A stretch of 64,000 nucleotides of DNA from Zhengitettix transpicula (Eukaryota; Arthropoda; Insecta; Orthoptera; Tetrigidae): assembly GCA_037074705.1 (NCBI GenBank), contig CM073590.1:164670746-164734745 (forward strand), read 5' to 3'. Both the position numbers and the translations under genes were made by a program. Below are positions 1 through 16,300 of this stretch, one piece after another. Within the stretch, counting starts at the first letter, position 1. Every line of letters begins with the position of its first letter. The notes beneath the pieces were generated by a model that worked only from the letters and a program-made list of their open reading frames with translations, searched no databases and was not told the origin of the DNA.

Positions 1-2146
1 GAGCACATATCAAAATACTACTTTTTAAAAAATGTTTCAGCACACACTGAATGATTTCTGATATTATTTTAAAGAATGTCATGTGCATTTGATATGAAAC
101 AAACAAGCATGAACCAAGCACAGAAAATAAATTCTTCAATCTGGACAATGTGCTTACTCACATAATAACTAGTGCAAAAATGCACAAGCTGGGTACAAAT
201 ATTTTCATTTTTGGTTCAAAATTTTAAAAAAGAAATGTTTGTAAAATTTCCAAATATTTATAGAATGAAAAATATTCGTCTATTTTGAAAAATTAATAAG
301 AAAAGTAGTCAAATACAGACAAAAGAACTTATGTTATAATACCACTCAACATTTCTAGAAACCTTGTTCCTTCCTTCTTCAGGTGCTAAGGAAACTAAGA
401 ACACACTGTGCTGTATGGTTGTGTCGATCTAGGCTCCTGTATTTTTAGTCTCCTTAGCACCTGAAGAAAGGAACAAGATTTCCAGAAATGTTGTGTGGTA
501 TTTATAATTATTATTATTTATGGTATAATTGAATATCCTATTGAAATGTATTTATAATTGTAGTTATTCAGACAAATAATATATCACATTTTAAATATAC
601 TTTTCTTCAAGCAAGTAAGTTTGATTTAACTAGGCTCAGGTTGTCTGTTCGGTCCAAACTTGTCTAGGTTGTCTAATTTTTAAACAAGATATGTACTGAT
701 GATACAAAAATTATTCAATAAATACTTTAAAAATAAATAAAGGCATAAGTATAGTTCGGTTGCAACTACCTCAATGCCACTCCCCAACAAGTCCTGCACC
801 ATTATTCACTCTCTATACTTCTCCATAATGTCATAGCCTTGGGATGACTGGAAATGTGATGTCACACTGATACAGAGAATATGTACAACTCCACAAGACA
901 TTTCGTTCATTCAACCTTTGAAAAATCATCTTGCACAAAGTCATATGATGTGACATATTAAACTTGATTGATTTGGACAGGGAAAGTGAGAAAGAATTTT
1001 TGCCTTCCACTGAAATCAAGGGCCACTTCCTATCCATACTATGCCACATTGTCAACATAATTACAATTTGTACTTAGATGAATCAGATATGAAATCTCGG
1101 TCCCAATGATTTTTTTTTGTTTTCATCATTGCCAATATATTTTTTCAATTTTATTTTGCACTTTTTTTGTTACCTTTTATGCTAAAATTAAAACTGACCC
1201 TTTTTGGAGATTTCACAATTAACAATGTTTTTGATATATTTGTTACACACAGCCAGCAAGGCTACCGACCTAGTGACATTCTGTCAGCTGTATCCACACA
1301 ATAGCACCTAATTACACATAATTATATTATTCAAATCAAATATTTAAGTAAGTATAAATTATTACAATCATTTCTTACATACAAATTACATTTAATGCTT
1401 ATGAACCTCAACAGAGCCCCTCAATTATTGATAAATCATTAATTATTTCTCACTTTAATGTCCATTCAGAAGTTGGCTGCCCTAACGTGTTTGATTCTAT
1501 TAGTTTTGAATTGTTCTTCAACATGTTTTCAGTATTTGTGGTACACTTCAATGACTTTCCAAGGCCATGAAGTTGATTTACAGGCGCAATGGCATTGGAC
1601 AGAGCAACTTTATTATGTACTCAATTAATAATGATATACACTGCTTCATTTTCTGTTTCATATGGACCTTTAGACAAAGACTTTCAAATGTGGGAAGGAG
1701 TTTAAGTTATTCAAGTAGATTTACTCTTAGTTTGTAAGTTCACATTTAGCTTTTTCTGAAATATTTGTCATCAGACTTGACGTCATTGTGACTATTCCGC
1801 TCCTGCGACTGTAATGCCTTCTGGCCATATATTTTCTCTGGGCATCTAAGTACATTAAGTGACAAATATTTATTATACATATTAACTGTCAAGATGTAAA
1901 AGGGTGTAATGTCATAAATTGGACCAGGAAGGTTATATATGATGTATTTTGGGCTTGCAGCAGGATGGCAGGGGGGGGGGGGGTATGATGTAGTGGTGGT
2001 TGCAAACAAACTATTCCTAAATAAATTTCACCTTTATGTAATAAACATAGCATAATGAGTTTGTATTATATATTACATCAGTATCAATACTCCCACAAAA
2101 TACTTTTAGCAAAAGTGTATATGAAAATAATAATAAAGACAAATAC
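1..2146 (-). other. ISWI intron 9 (incomplete), non-coding
   Basis: Downstream of the donor at 2146-2145. The next ISWI exon, expected to continue after the DEHL end of exon 9, is not found down to position 1, so this intron exceeds 2.1 kb. It contains one fold-back element (294-515, listed separately) and a run of about 13 G near 1970. Short ORFs here have no recognisable similarity. Confidence 0.8.
294..515. mobile_element. Fold-back (inverted-repeat) element, Penelope-type terminal repeat, copy 1
   Basis: Two arms are inverted copies of each other. The left arm contains ACCTTGTTCCTTCCTTCTTC and then AGGTGCTAAG. The right arm contains CTTAGCACCTGAAG and GAACAAGATTTCCAG. The outer left end (AGTCAAATACAGACAAAAG) matches the ends of the copies near 60.0-60.8 kb. 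The right arm holds a CTGAAGA...AGAAATG pair resembling the hammerhead-like core of the other copies (about 461-493). This is the most diverged full copy and its right end is truncated. Confidence 0.7.
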
Positions 2147-6462
<4,316 letters not shown>

Positions 6463-7336
6463 TGCAGCCGTTTCTTGAAGCAGTTGTATTTTGTGTTCAA
6501 TAATTTCTTCACCGGTCACACATTCACAGAACAAACGGATACATGGATAATGGCGGGTAAGGACTTCAGGGGAGCCAACACAAAATTCTAAACAATGAAG
6601 TACTAATTTTTTTACTGTTTACACCGAAAGAATTTACAAATACTTTTCATACAAAGATAGATTATATTTATACACGTAAAATTTAAATTGATATTTTACA
6701 CAATTGTTATTATTACAAAATTTGGTATCTCAATTGTTATTTTCAAAGCTTCTTAGAAATTTCAAAGCATTTATGTTGTTTATATATATCTTTGTTGAAT
6801 ATTTACTATACTTACTATATATAGTGGTTTGGGGTTCAATTTCGCGCCAAATTTGATTATAGTTAATTAAATGTTTTAGAAATCATGTTTCTTCATTCTA
6901 TTAATAAACGTCTTTGATAAAGAATCGTAAGACTTTTAATTTATTCGATTTTTTTGTATTTGAGCAAAAAAAAATATATAATGTAATTGGATTACGAAGT
7001 ATACGTTAAACCACTGATATCCGGTACAAATATTCAAAGATAATATTGCTATCAAAGTATAGTTAGTAGAAATCTGAAATATTAACAATAGTTTCGAACA
7101 AGTTCTCAAAAAACGGGGAACACAGAAGAAACCTCTTAACACGATTCGTCACAGAACAACCGTTCAATATAAATACAGAATTAATATAAATGTATTCGTT
7201 CGTTCAAGACTGTATTCACAAATTTTTTTGCACACGAGTATCGATGTTGAAAACTCTAGCGTTGAGTAAATGAATTTGTTGTTCTTTTACGGGACTTTGA
7301 ACTGGTATCAAGTAAGTTTTATGATCATCTGGCGAC
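6463..7336. promoter_or_regulatory. Presumed ISWI 5' UTR/promoter region
   Basis: Sequence immediately upstream of the ISWI start codon. The transcription start cannot be placed from sequence alone. The open frame continues upstream of the ATG only as far as a TTG codon, so no longer N-terminus is supported. No clear TATA box or conserved element was identified. The role is inferred from position only. Confidence 0.35.
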
Positions 7337-7426
7337 CTTGTTGAATTGTCAGTTGAGTTTGAATAATTCGTTTTTGGTTTGCTTGTTGAATTGTCAATTG
7401 AGTTTGAATAATTCGTTTTTGGTTTG
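7337..7426. repeat. Tandem 45 bp duplication
   Basis: The units at 7337-7381 and 7382-7426 differ at a single position (cag versus caa in the middle). Each begins CTTGTTGAATTGTCA and ends GTTTTTGGTTTG. It lies about 0.9 kb upstream of the ISWI start. It is a recent duplication with no evident function. Confidence 0.9.
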
Positions 7427-9261
7427 CCTTATTTAGGTCTTGAAGCTTTATAAAGTTGAAATACAACGCAAGTAAGGGGATGATAAATGTTATGCGTGTA
7501 TCAAATTCTCAGAGAGAGAACGTTCGGAGGCCGCATTTCGTAATGGTTTTTGTATAACGTCATAGATTTTTCCGGTTTCTCGTCAGCTTTAAAACATTTA
7601 TAAGAAAAACCTAGTTATAACTGTTCTCCAGAATGCGTTGCAAAATACGATTTGTTATCCCCGAATAAAACATTAGGCGGCGTACCGCTTGATTTTTATC
7701 CCGTTGCACGTACAAGTCCACAATACGTATACAATTTCTCAACGCCCGATTATGTGATTCCAAAAAGAAACAAAATTAGTATTATTAGAATCGCGAGACT
7801 TACGAAGAATGCGTGTAGTATTATATTTCACTTTCACTCGTTAACAAACCAATATATTAAATAATTAATAAATATATTTAAAATTTCTGCTTTAAAGGTC
7901 TTCACTTTGTGTGATATGGTATATACTATCTCTACGGAAAGGTTTAACGGAAGTGAGTAATTACAATTTAATTGTTAACAGTTAATTAAACTATTAACAC
8001 AATGGTAATGAATATAATTTAACAGAAATGCCAAAATGGAGTTCGTTGCATAAATGGTAAATACAGACATAAACGAAGTTTCCGCTTAGGTTGATTTTTG
8101 ATCCAAGTTTGTGTGAATCCTGCCATGTTGCTACATTTTATTAAATTAAGATAATTTAAACAATTTCATTTATTTTATGAGAAAGTACACTTTAGAAATC
8201 TTACTTATGTCTTTAAAATATTATTGAAAAGTTACTTTTATTGAAAAGTTGTAACCTTTTGCGTTTGACCTCTCAAGTTATTTTGTAGTCAAAGCACGAA
8301 CGCTTTGGGAATTTCCACGCTACACAAGTACAGGTTGGACGAGCCTCATAGTTGATTCGATGGTTATTTGGCAAGCGTGTGGCCTCAGGCAATGGGAACG
8401 TCCTTAAGGTAGGTTCTGCCGTGTACCAAACGCACAGGCTCAATTGAAGCCAAAGCTTTAATGAGACAATTATGTGACAATAATGTAAATATATATAATT
8501 TTACAGTTACACCTCAATGAAGTAAGAGTAAATGTATATACTATTCGCAGGTCTGAAGAAAAAATTAGTGAAACAATACGATGTTCAACGAATTAAAGCA
8601 AACAGAAATATCAATCAACGACATACAAATGAAAGATGTGCTTGAACAAAAAATAAATTCACTTGTTAAATACTTTATATTTTAGTTCTTGAACGAAAAA
8701 AAATACACTTCAGCATTTATATGTGAATATAAGAAGGCCCTTTCAAAGAACAGATTTCGACGAGAGTAGATTGCCAATGGACGAAGAGAGATCGGTTCTG
8801 AATTAGAATACTCTAGACGATCGTTTGTCGGATTGGAGCATATTTTCGATGACAGCAGAGCGAAGTAGATGAAACAGCTATTTCCACAGAAGATGGTGAT
8901 TAATGAAAAGAAAAAAAAATGCAGGATTGGGTCATAAATATGGCCAGTTTTGAACAAAGAATATAATGAATAGTATAAACATTAACCAAATTTATATTTA
9001 TATTAAAGTAAACATTCTGGAAACTAATTTCTTCAAATTAATATTAATCAGTTTTGCACCATCGCGTACCACTCTTTAAGTATTTCAAAGTTTTGAAAAC
9101 TTGCTATCACAATTTCTGTAGCCTTTTCTTTTAGAATATTCTCTTTTAATTGAACCGACAATATTGGTTTCCTGCCCTAAACCTGAATTTTTAAGAATCA
9201 CTATCGCTAAAATTCAGATGGAGCCATCTTAGGACTCCTGATGGGCCATAGAACATCCCCT
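7427..9261. other. Intergenic, no recognised feature
   Basis: AT-rich sequence between ISWI and the broken ORF at 9262. Short open frames (for example 7652-7864 plus and 8682-8957 minus) have no recognisable domain and the length expected by chance. Confidence 0.5.
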
Positions 9262-9747
9262 CTACCTGCAATTGGGATTCCTGTAAACATTTTGTTTACG
9301 ACTGCCAAAGATTCGAGTAGTAACTGACGCCATTCTTCTTGAAACTATTTCCTGATATAGGCTTCGAAATCGAGCACTTTCGGGAACATTGTTTCGTACC
9401 GATTGTAATTTACGCGCTCTCTCTTCGCATCGAAGCTCTAGCTTCACTAACTGCTTCCTCGCTCCCTATTGACTTGAACGTACAAGGTCCTGATTCAGAT
9501 TAGAGCCTGTAAGTTCGAATTTTCTGAGTCCCGACCTAATCTCACATTCCAAAGGACAATGAATTAGGTTTTGCAATCCGAAATCGACGTGAAATAAACG
9601 CCCAACAACAGTGCCTGAAACACTCATTATGCAAAAGAACGCCGCGTTGGGCACCGTCGAAACCATCTTCGTAAAGGGATTTTCAATTACCTTCCTGCTG
9701 TCATTATCAATCACGAAGACCGCCTTTTTTGACTCGCGAGTTGACAT
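9262..9747 (-). pseudogene. Unrecognised 160-codon coding remnant broken by one in-frame TAG
   Basis: On the minus strand, an ATG at 9747 opens a frame of 93 codons starting MSTRESKKAVFVIDNDSRKV. It is stopped by TAG at 9468-9466 and then stays open in the same frame for 67 more codons (starting GARKQLVKLELRCEERARKL) to the stop at 9264-9262. There are no introns. The second part is basic and rich in charged residues (ESARFRSLYQEIVSRRMASV), probably helical. Base composition is clearly less AT-rich than the flanks. Two long segments joining in one frame across a single stop suggest a once-intact gene, processed copy or mobile-element ORF. I do not recognise the family. Alternatives are stop-codon readthrough, a sequencing error at the TAG, or chance. 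Confidence 0.45.
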
Positions 9748-9861
9748 GGACGCATCATGCGGTTCAATCTTCTTACGCCTACAATACAAATGGTGCAAAA
9801 TTGGGAGCAGACTGTTAATTTTATGTCTTTTTATTGGTACACAGCAGTTACAAGGTCCCAC

Positions 9862-11228
9862 GTTGATAACGTACGGAAATGTGAAAAGAGGGAGATTTGT
9901 AAAGAATTATTTTTGTGGGCTGGGTTTTTTTCGTTAAATCAAAATAAATATTTGACCAATAATGAAATTTTATATAAGTTTATTAAAGTTAAACATGAAA
10001 ACTCTTATCTCAGGCACATGTGGTTTTACATAGAAGAGATCTGCTGCCCGTACCAAATGCGTACTGCTATTCTGCGTTGTGTTGCTTGCTGTAGCTCTCG
10101 TACCGACGTACTGGCGTCAACTCAGGGGTTGATCACTGGCTAAGGCGTCGGCCTCCGGGATTGAATGCTGGCAAGCCGTCGTACTAAATTGTGTGGTGCA
10201 ATTCTGTGAACTCTTCACTAACAAATTGTGGCCCCTTTCTCACGACGATTCTGCCTCCAACTATATCAGAGACAACAACTTTACGGAGCCTCTCTTAATC
10301 ACATCCATCAGCTTCGGTGAGCGCAGAACAACTGTAATTTCCAAAAGCTTATCTCCTCCCTTATATCCTCCCAGTCTTTTACTTTTTCATTGTTAGAAAA
10401 CTTCGTCAGTTTTACTGATTCTTCCATTGTCACAAGATTTATAGCACGCAGCTGCAGTTCCGTAGTCAACAATGACAACCTACTATTCTGTCATGTTGGG
10501 GCCAACAATCGAGACAGGACACGAAATTACTTGGATGGATATATTTATCTCCTCCACCCCCACGCACGTGCACGGTTTCGAATTCTCAAGACCACACAAA
10601 CAACACTTCTGAGACAAAGAAAAACTTAAACCTAAATACACGCGTTACGGGTTCAAGTCCAGGCCGTGAACAGACGGCGTCTTGATGAGAAAAAAAACAA
10701 CAATCCGTTGTGGTTTACACAGGATTTTCATTCGCGTTTTAGTTTTCGTTTAATGCTTCTATTTCTCATAATTAACAGCATATAACAACAGGATATATTA
10801 GTTTTAAACGAGTAAGACGTTTTCCTAACCTACCCCGCATTTATTCAGTTTATGGATGGATTTAATCAGATTACGTTTCCCTTTAAAACATAATGTAAGG
10901 ACTGGTTGTAATATAAGCGTTAGAACAGTCAATACAGTCTCTTTTTTATCTTTTCATTGCTTATTTATCCGTAAGATAAATACAAATTAATAAAAAATAA
11001 AGAAAAATCTTTGCTCTTTTCCGTGCAATTTACTGTTTTGTTATAAGTCAATAATATTTTACATTAATTTTTTGCGGTAGCCATATACAATTTTCAACTA
11101 ACATTACCTGAAATTTTGTATTTAAACCGAAAACAAGTGTGATTTATTCAATTTTTCATTTAAAACTCAATCACAGGAATGGCTGTAAAATAAACGTCAG
11201 GTCAGTCATATTTTATTATTAATATTAT
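9862..11228. other. Intergenic, no firmly recognised feature
   Basis: Contains several 60-130 codon open frames on the plus strand with no recognisable domain. A fragment at about 10648-10665 resembles a tRNA-type B box, but there is no matching A box at the right spacing. No gene is called. Confidence 0.4.
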
Positions 11229-12304
11229 CTTCAACCTACGTAAAAATGAATGTCTGTATGTGTGTCGCCTATGCATTCCTAAACCATTTATCCTATTACG
11301 ATGAAATTTTAGTGAGTTCTGCGCACTCCCGGGAAAATTCCAGTCACCCTTTGCAAACGTTAGGAAACTCCCAAACGGTGCACGGGGTTGAAATTTAAAA
11401 ACATGCTAAAGCGGGCGTTTTTAGCGTCGAGTGATTAATTTTCGCAGTCTTTGAGATTAATAGTTTCTTTCCAGATGTTTATAGGGTATAATTTCAACCC
11501 CTAAAGGAATCTAATGGGAAGGCAGCACCACTAAGAAAGGTGGAGGAGGGGTGTTACATAAAAAAGCGCGAAACGAGCAATATTGGTGTCAAATCCAGGT
11601 ATATACAAGTCAATGAGTTTATTTCTGACATTCACTATGTCACTTAAGCTGACGTTCAGCCCCTAGGTGTGGGGGAAGGGGAAGAAGTGGGTGAAAGGCC
11701 GTTATATAAAAGTAAAGGCAAAACAACTGAAACTAGTGTTGAATCTGGAGTTATGGAAGTGACTGACTTTAATTCTGACATTTACCATACTGGTTAAGAA
11801 GTAGTTCAATCCATTCCTGTGGGTTGAACTACTTGTTAATCAGTAAGGTAAGTAGAGTGACAGAAGGCGAATCAAATTTCCCTGTCCAATCTTAAACGAG
11901 TAGATAAATTTCTACCAAACTTTGTTCACATGTTACTTACGATCAATGAACAAATACCAATGGATTAAGACACGTCTTTCACCTCTAGAGGTGTTGTGGC
12001 ATTTGAAAACAATCCTAAACGGCCATTATTAGCGTCGAATAAAAAGTTTTCGGGGTTGCTGAATTTTATAGTGTTATTCTAGAATTTTTAAGTGTCTAAT
12101 TTCAAAGGGAAGTGGGGGAAAGCACCAGTACTGGGTGGTGGGGAAAGGTTTTGACATAAAAAATAATGCAAAAAAATCCGAGATTGGTCTCCATTCCGGG
12201 GTTATAGGAGTCACTGAGTTTAATTCTCGCATTAACCATGGTGGTTAATGAAATTTTACGCTCCTCGTCGTGGAGGTGGGCGTGGTTGATAAAAAGTTAC
12301 CCGG
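11229..12304 (+). mobile_element. Degenerate Helitron-like repeat with internal triplicated module, copy 1
   Basis: It starts with a motif typical of insect Helitron 5' regions (an AATGTCTGTATGTGTG stretch, then CCTAAACCATTTATCC and GATGAAATTTT) and shares most of its length with 17295-18233. Inside, a module of roughly 90 bp (tattggtgtcaaatc, then gagttta, ttctgacatt and a final gttaag-type block) recurs three times, at about 11565-11655, 11717-11805 and 12165-12250. No coding capacity. The 3' end is lost near 12304, where only TTACCCGG of the usual terminus remains. Assignment to Helitrons rests on comparison with the better-preserved 3' ends at 18205 and 30033. Confidence 0.5.
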
Positions 12305-13181
12305 AGTAGTTTTGACCCTTTGAAGATACCGGGTGTATTTTTGATTTTGTTAGGGAATCAGCTATATTTCTGTCTTTGTGTAGTTAAAGGTAGTATATTT
12401 TACTCCTTTAAGGTACTTGGAGTATTTTTCGACTTTATTAAGTTAGCGCGAATTTATAACTTTTAATTCGGCGTGATTTTTTAGACACTCTTATTTCATG
12501 TATTTGAATTCCGAGTTGTTAAAGTACCGTCACTCATCATTATAGTTTATTTGAAGTTGGATGTCGAGAGGTTAGGTCGGGGAGGGGACCATAAATGTGT
12601 AAATATTCCAAACACTGTCACTGGTTAAAAAACTGCGATCTAATTTAAATAAATTAGCAGGCACTTAACTAGTCCATAATATAAATTAATAAAAAATAGT
12701 GAAGAAAGCGTTTGCATTTTCTGAGAAATTTACTGTTTTGTTAATTTAAATAATTAATAATATATTATAACAAATTTTTTAAGATTGTCCTCTATTCAGT
12801 CGAGTTATCCTTGTTCAGGTCATGATGTCCGCCAAGTATTTTCGATCGATTTTCTTTTCAATTACCAGAAATGAAAATTCTGCCACTGATTTGAGTCAAG
12901 ATATTATGTGGAACGCGTCAGTTTAACTGAACATTATGCTTTAAGAAGTGTTTCCGGGAAAGGAGTTTGGGAGGTGTGAGGAGGAGTCTTTTAAAGGAAA
13001 TAACGGTAAATCTGTTGTTTTCCGTTCCATATTTCTTGAACGTTCGATTGCAATAAAGGGTAGTGATCATCTGACATGGTTTCCTGCTTTCGAAGCGGGT
13101 ACCTGTCATTCGCCAGGCGTTGATAATAGTGCGGCAGCAGCGTCCTTGTGGAGCGACTTCCGCGCCGCGCCACCGCACGCT
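12305..13181. other. Upstream region of the SNMP gene
   Basis: AT-rich up to about 13070, then increasingly GC-rich toward exon 1. The SNMP promoter should lie here, but no TATA box or initiator could be assigned with confidence. Confidence 0.4.
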
Positions 13182-13229
13182 ATGGCTGCTACGGCTGCAA
13201 TGTCCACTCCGCAGCCAGTCGCGGGTTAG
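13182..13229 (+). other. Short upstream ORF in the SNMP 5' leader
   Basis: An ATG at 13182 opens a 15-codon frame (MAATAAMSTPQPVAG) that ends with TAG five bases before the SNMP start codon at 13235. The frame differs from that of SNMP. If the transcript includes it, it could limit initiation at the main ATG. The transcription start is unknown, so its presence in mRNA is an inference. Confidence 0.45.
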
Positions 13230-13234
13230 CAGCC

Positions 13235-13351
13235 ATGAAGATGCTACGAAAGCTGCAGGTGGCGGCCGGTGCGGGCGTCGCGCTCATCGTCGCCGGCATT
13301 GGCATGGGCTGGTACGGCTTCCCCGCACTAGCGCATTGGGGGGTACTAGAC
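13235..13351 (+). CDS. Snmp2: SNMP exon 1 (start codon and first transmembrane helix)
   Basis: 39 codons, MKMLRKLQVAAGAGVALIVA onward, ending GVLD before the donor GTGAGT in phase 0. A short basic cytoplasmic end (K2, R5, K6) precedes a 20-residue helix rich in Gly, Ala and Val. The ATG has GCC before it, a strong context, and no in-frame ATG exists upstream. The exon sits in a GC-rich patch unlike the AT-rich surroundings. A second Met at residue 3 is an alternative start. Confidence 0.85.
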
Positions 13352-16300
13352 GTGAGTAAGCTGCAATGTTTTACACCCTTTGGACACGATACTAAAATGT
13401 TCCTCGACTGACGGCTGCTCAGTCCTTTATGGGGGAGTTTACCTAGACTACTACCACCTACTAAAATATGGGGATTGAATTCTCCAACCGTGTCCTCCGT
13501 TTCTTTGACAATATTTGATTAAAGTTGAGCAATTACCAGTTCTTTAATTAATCCTAAAATGTGTGAATCGTTGTCACGATTGTCACGATTGGGCTATTTT
13601 CATCCAGTTAACCTCTGAGGTCAACTTGATGTCTTTGATATATAAGATGTGGCAAACATATGAGTAATAAATAACATGTTCAAGAAAAAATGCACCGAAG
13701 TCCTATCCTATCAATTGTACACCGAAGTTAAATATTTGAGCCAAAAATTAATCACAACGTCAAAACCATGCACAATCTTTTCATTCCGATATGAAGCGTT
13801 GGTATCCAGCTATTTAGAAGCCAAATTTTCAGAAATTTTGCGTTTCTTCCATATATATATATATATATATATATATGTTTGCCACCTATTCCTTCTATCT
13901 ATAAAATGATTCCAGGGATTACTCGTGACAGCAAATATATTTAATAATAAAACTATATATATATATTACTCTTGACAGCAATTACATCTAATAATAAAAC
14001 TAATCAATAATTAATCTTGAAGGTTTTAGAATTAATGCATTACGTTGGTCATTCCGATAATTTGAAAATTATGTGGTAAAACATACAAATGTATGGGATT
14101 TTTGTTGAATTGAAAATGTATTTTATAAATTATGTAAATTTACATCGCTTTCTATATAGATGATTTTCCTGTTTTAGGAATGAAATAATTTTTTAAAAAG
14201 TTATTAATTAATACTGTTATTAAAATTGCGACTGATTAAAAAACCATTGGGGATAAACCCAGAAACGGTGTGTGGTATTTATATCTCCACTTTTTTTTAC
14301 ATGTATTTAGCTATTTCTCCTATTATTACTTTTCAAACAAACGTAGAATTTTCATGTTTCGTAATAAATTTAATTATCTTCAAGAAAGAAAAGGAAATTT
14401 GGATGATTGAATTTTAAGTTTTAACTCTTTCGTATGTTGGATATCAAATAAGATATATTCAAAGTTATTTGCGCTCAGCCGGTTTTCCATAAAGCGAACA
14501 AAACTCCTGTTGAAGCACTCATAATCAGGTTTTGGAACGTTCGCCATTAAATTCCGAGATTGCGAGTGGCAGTTTTATTTTTCTAAAAATCTTCTAACGG
14601 TTCTCTTAAACAAGAGCAAAGGTCCGACAGATTTCTTGTGAATATCGAACAGAATCAAGTTTTTTTTTTGAATGTCCACCATTTTATCTCTAGACGACAG
14701 TTTGTCGTCGCTATATATAACAACGAAGAAAAGTTTAATTGCAATCGGGGTTTTAATGAAAACCGAACAAAATCGGCGTGACAGAAATCTAAAGGTTTCA
14801 AATTCCCTCAGGCATGAAATGTAAATAGAAATAAAAATTTATCTGTTGTAAGGCATGTAAAGACAAAACTTTTGTATATTCATTATCGGAACCAATTTCA
14901 AAGGAGGAAGCATATACGTGTGTGCAACATTTCCAGAGAAGTTTCCATTTTGGAAGCAATACTATAGTGTTCCAGGACTGTTATGAGACACAAACGTTGT
15001 CCATACAACCGAAAATTTCAAGAAGTATATAGGAAAAAATCGCCGTGAGTGCAAGACTGAAGCATTTTTATTTTCTATTGCAATTATTGTCTTGTAACAG
15101 TCTGGATCCGTTCTTACTCGTCTCTTTAAAAACGTAAGAATGGTTTGTGTTAAGTATTTGACAATTACTTTATTGACTTTCATGATTGTTCCCTCTACTG
15201 CGCGTGAAGATGAATGTCGGCAGAATTTCAATTGCGAATGGCGGTCAAGGCACGACCTTTCTCATACTCGTACTGCGGACATAAGGTTCAAATATAATTT
15301 TGAAAATTTTTAGTGCCGGTAGCGATGTCGGTAAAAAAAATTTCTTACATGAAAGGTAAATGGAGATTATTTTTGGAAAGAAATGGATGTGTATTTTTTA
15401 TCAAATTGTCGATTTAAAAAGGGTTTTATAAAAACACATTTTTGTAATAATACTAAAAACTATCTTCTTACGGACAAACTTAAAATATAAAACCAAAAAC
15501 TAAGAAAGTTTTAATTTAATATTGCCGGACGTTCCGACGCGGGTTGACTTGAATCATTAGTTTTTCGACGTTAGAAAAAAATGCCAATCTGCACGGAAAT
15601 TAAATTTGAATTTTCTTAGTTCTTGTTTCTCTATTTTAAGTTTATCTGTATGAAGGTCTATTTTATTAATAATTTTTTAACAGACGTTAATTTGTGTGTT
15701 AATTTGTTGTTGTTCTTATCAATATTTTAGAATATTTTGTTATAACGAAAATTTGTGAATTATTTATATTCCAGGAGTTCTAATATATATTAAGGTCTCA
15801 AACCAGGTGTTTTATTTCTTCGAATTGAATATATAATATATATATTTTAATTAAAGTTTATAACGGTCGCGTCGACATCGTGGTCATTGGAAATATAATA
15901 TTTTGTAATACAACAATTTTCGTAAATTCTTCGTTCCGTATATATGGATCAACAACTTTTATTGTAATTTTAAATTATTAAATTTATTGATGTGTCGTTG
16001 ACTGTCTATTATTTATATTTATTTAAATGTCAAAAGTTGGCCTATTTTTATGGCCTTTAATTTTTCTTTTTTTTCTCATAATATTTCTATGGTTTCTTTT
16101 GCATAATTCATTTTTAGCGAATTTCCTATGCGGGCGTGATTGTTATTTGGTTGATATTTGAAATTTATTTAAATCTTCAACTAATTAAAAATGTCGGGTT
16201 TCTGCCTGCAGAATGAAGCATTGAATTTTTAATGGAATGCTTCACAAGCACTTTTAGTCTTCTCGTTTGCGTCTCTGCCCAATCGTTCGTTTGAAATGTT

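Noticed and set aside
1970..1982. Poly-G run as a G-quadruplex regulator
   Set aside because: A single homopolymer run without spaced G-tracts; likely slippage or assembly noise.
10640..10670. Possible tRNA gene or SINE (GGTTCAAGTCC B box)
   Set aside because: No A box or acceptor stem at the required spacing.
13855..13876. (AT)n tract as a boundary of another LTR
   Set aside because: No TG...CA element adjoins it on either side.
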